From contig DDSL01000054.1 in the NCBI GenBank assembly GCA_002343825.1, positions 1 through 15,859 of the forward strand: DNA of 15,859 bases, in the 5' to 3' direction. The notes beneath the pieces were generated by a model, which worked only from the letters and a program-made list of their open reading frames with translations, was not told the DNA's origin and did no database searches. How positions within the stretch are numbered: the stretch's first letter is position 1; each line of letters opens with the position of its first letter. The DNA is from Chthonomonas sp. UBA2391. Its GTDB lineage: Bacteria; Armatimonadota; Fimbriimonadia; Fimbriimonadales; Fimbriimonadaceae. A program made the translations under genes and the position numbers. This document shows, piece after piece, positions 14,292-15,859 of the stretch.

Positions 14292-15063
14292 GGAAGTAGA
14301 CAAGGTCCTCGGTGGCGAGATTTCCGCCTGCTCCGGGCGCATAAGGGCACCCGCCCAGCCCACCCGCGCTACTATCCAAACGGTGGAAATACCCGCTCTC
14401 CAGCACCGCCGCGACGTTGGCAATCGCCGTCCCGCGAGTATCGTGGAAGTGCCAGGCGACTTTCGACAGATCTCCCGCGAAGTCGTTCACCAAATGGTGG
14501 ATCAGCTTCTTTACTTCACTCGGGGATGCCGCGCCGATGGTATCTCCGAACGAGATCTCATCGACTCGTACCTCTTTCACCAATCGGTTGGCCACCTCCA
14601 CCACCCGGTGGGGATCGATCCTGCCAGCGTAGGGGCATTCAAAGGCCGTGCTGACATAGCCCCGAATCCAACCGTTAGGTTGGGCCTCGCGGAAGCAGTT
14701 TGCAAGCTGGGCAAAGCTCTCCAAGGATTCTTCAACCGATTGGTTGATATTCTTCTGCGTGAATTCGTCGCTGGCCGCGGTGAAGAGCGCGATGCGATTC
14801 ACGCCTAGACTCAGGGCCGTCTCCAGTCCTCTCGCGTTCGGGACCAAGGCCGAGAAACTAGGCCCGGTGGGGAGCTCGGGCCAGAGCTCGGCCGCGTCAG
14901 CCAACTGGGGGACCCACTTCGGACTGACGAAGCTCGTGGCCTCGATTTCGTTCAATCCGGCTTCCACCAAATGGTGGATCAACCGGAGCTTGACCGGCAG
15001 GGGGATCGGGGTCCGTTCGTTTTGTAGGCCGTCTCGGGGACCGACTTCGACGATCTCAATCAT
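14146..15063 (-). CDS. mvaB: Hydroxymethylglutaryl-CoA lyase
   Basis: The enzyme splits HMG-CoA into acetoacetate and acetyl-CoA, the last step of leucine breakdown, in the cytoplasm. The 305-residue protein is full length and carries family signatures: EVGPRDGLQNE (6-16), EATSFVSPKWVPQLADA, FGDTIGAASP, AWHFHDTRGTAIAN with metal-binding HFHD, and GGLGGCPYAPGAGGNLATED, which includes the catalytic Cys. A broader DRE-TIM metallolyase of the same fold is possible, but the GGLGGCPY loop favours HMG-CoA lyase. ATG 15063 overlaps the stop of the upstream acyltransferase as ATGA. Its last ~48 codons overlap, on the opposite strand, the tail of the presenilin-like gene. No other leucine-degradation gene is visible. 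Confidence 0.93.
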   Translation of the reverse strand: MIEIVEVGPRDGLQNERTPIPLPVKLRLIHHLVEAGLNEIEATSFVSPKWVPQLADAAELWPELPTGPSFSALVPNARGLETALSLGVNRIALFTAASDEFTQKNINQSVEESLESFAQLANCFREAQPNGWIRGYVSTAFECPYAGRIDPHRVVEVANRLVKEVRVDEISFGDTIGAASPSEVKKLIHHLVNDFAGDLSKVAWHFHDTRGTAIANVAAVLESGYFHRLDSSAGGLGGCPYAPGAGGNLATEDLVYFLNREGLECPVDPDRLAQASLEILDLLGRPPASRAQQATLALCARAESR

Positions 15064-15716
15064 GATAGGTGTCCCATTCTACGCTCGGCTTCTTGCTCCA
15101 GGCGATGAATCTCTTGCTCAAACTCAAGGCGGATCCGTTCGAACTCCTCCGCCGGAATCTTGGGTTCGACCTTGATCGGGGCGCCAAAGATCATGATCCC
15201 TCTTGTAAACGGCTTCGGAACCATGTAGCGGTCCCAAGATCGCACGAGCCACCGCCTCCGGGCAGAAACCCCGACCGGCACGATCCAGGCCCCGCTCTTT
15301 TGGGCCATCAGCAGGATGCCCGGTTGAACGACCCCGGTGGGCCCACGTGGTCCATCGGGAGTAAAGGCCATCTCCACCCCGGTCTTGAGAACCTTGACGC
15401 AGGCCGCCAGCGCTTCGAGGCCTCCGCGTCCGCTGCTGCCCCGGATCGTGTTGAACCCAAATCGGCGGAAGATGCCGTCTTGCATCTCACCATCTCGAGA
15501 CTGGCTGATGATCGTCCAAACTCCCCGCCCTCGAAACAGGAGGGCGCCAAAGAACGTTCTACCGTGCCAACTTGCGTAGATTTTGGATCCCTCAAGTACG
15601 CGCACCTCCTCATATCCCTCGACATCCAACCGAATGGTTAGGTCCAGGAGGCGGACCAGGCCATAGATCGGGACGGGCAGAATCCTAGGCCGGACCCTGC
15701 GCCACCAAGCCTTCAT
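15060..15716 (-). CDS. DUF374 lysophospholipid acyltransferase-like protein
   Basis: The 218-residue protein matches DUF374, a branch of the lysophospholipid/KDO2-lipid A acyltransferase superfamily. Motifs are IYASWHGRTFFGALL (46-60), TIISQSRDGEM, NTIRGSSGRGGLEAL, MAFTPDGPRGPTGVVQPG, LLMAQKSGAWIVPVGV and RSWDRYMVPKPF. The TPDGPRGP and SWHGR blocks form the predicted active-site region. It probably transfers acyl chains to a lipid or outer-membrane glycolipid on the inner membrane; the substrate is unknown. The N-terminus (WWRRVRPRILPVPIYGLVRL) is basic and hydrophobic, as expected for membrane association. ATG 15716 overlaps the previous gene's stop by ATGA, and its stop overlaps the HMG-CoA lyase start the same way. 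Confidence 0.9.
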   Translation of the reverse strand: MKAWWRRVRPRILPVPIYGLVRLLDLTIRLDVEGYEEVRVLEGSKIYASWHGRTFFGALLFRGRGVWTIISQSRDGEMQDGIFRRFGFNTIRGSSGRGGLEALAACVKVLKTGVEMAFTPDGPRGPTGVVQPGILLMAQKSGAWIVPVGVSARRRWLVRSWDRYMVPKPFTRGIMIFGAPIKVEPKIPAEEFERIRLEFEQEIHRLEQEAERRMGHLS

Positions 15717-15859
15717 GGGAGCAACCCTCGGCCCTTAGCCACGGTGACCGCGTCGTCCATGGGATGTTCTTCTGCTAACCGGGCGGCCCACTCTGCACTT
15801 TCCTGGGGTTGGGTCTCCCGCAAGAAGGTTGCCAGTTGCAGCATTGCATCGGCCCGGGC
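15713..15859 (-). CDS. C-terminal 48 residues of an unidentified protein (runs off the window)
   Basis: Reading the minus strand from the window edge gives an uninterrupted 48-residue end with the segments ADAMLQLATFLRETQPQES, AEWAARLAEEH and TVAKGRGLLP, then a stop TGA at 15715-15713. The stop overlaps the start of the DUF374 gene as ATGA, which supports the frame. The alternation of Ala and Leu suggests two helices, possibly the last TPR-like hairpin, but no family can be named from so little. It is the most upstream visible gene of the minus-strand operon with DUF374 and HMG-CoA lyase. Confidence 0.6.
   Translation of the reverse strand, partial: ARADAMLQLATFLRETQPQESAEWAARLAEEHPMDDAVTVAKGRGLLP

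Noticed and set aside
1..15859. CRISPR arrays, tRNA/rRNA genes, transposases, toxin-antitoxin pairs
   Set aside because: I looked through both strands and saw no repeat-spacer pattern, tRNA-like cloverleaf, transposase motif or toxin-antitoxin pair.

Overview
The window is bacterial, gene-dense and made of short operons that run in both directions. Most of it is about 55-65% GC. Many genes start without a clear Shine-Dalgarno sequence, and several are coupled by 4-base ATGA overlaps. Large exported beta-propeller proteins (PD40 and BNR types), secreted proteins of unknown function and a SecG with a Pro/Ala-rich tail suggest an environmental, little-studied lineage. The style would fit Armatimonadota/Fimbriimonadota, but that is an impression from gene content, not something the sequence proves.

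Layout. 1-1057 (-): N-terminal part of an elongation factor G gene, clearly richer in GC than the rest. 1129-4482 (+): a likely operon of a TolB-like PD40 propeller protein, a CBS-DUF1385 membrane protein, SecG and a metallophosphatase whose reading frame seems to start at CTG overlapping the secG stop. 4486-7749 (-): a large secreted BNR-propeller protein with two PDZ domains inserted in it, converging on the metallophosphatase with only 3 bases between stop codons. 7750-9048: a more AT-rich, sparsely coded stretch holding one membrane-anchored protein of unknown function. 9049-10399 (-): two secreted proteins of unknown function. 10469-11485 (+): queA. 11600-14291 (+): a tightly coupled three-gene operon of a BldC/MerR-like DNA-binding protein, a GT4 glycosyltransferase and a polytopic membrane protein. 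14146-15859 (-): HMG-CoA lyase, a DUF374 acyltransferase and the end of a further gene, all coupled by ATGA overlaps.

The most interesting item is the membrane protein at 13299-14291. It carries, in order and at family-like spacing, the three hallmarks of presenilin/signal-peptide-peptidase intramembrane aspartyl proteases: an Asp inside a TM (FD), a GxxD followed by FIF, and a PAL motif. The sequence after the first Asp also resembles the presenilin loop. Its operon with a DNA-binding protein and a lipid-type glycosyltransferase suggests a role in the cell envelope. Its Pro-rich tail overlaps the 3' end of the HMG-CoA lyase gene on the opposite strand by 146 bases.

Other points worth a second look are the non-canonical start (or frameshift) that links secG to the metallophosphatase, the loss of the usual catalytic His in that enzyme (GNRE for GNHE), the tandem PDZ insertion in the propeller protein, and the compositional break near 1060-1130, which could reflect transfer or an assembly junction.
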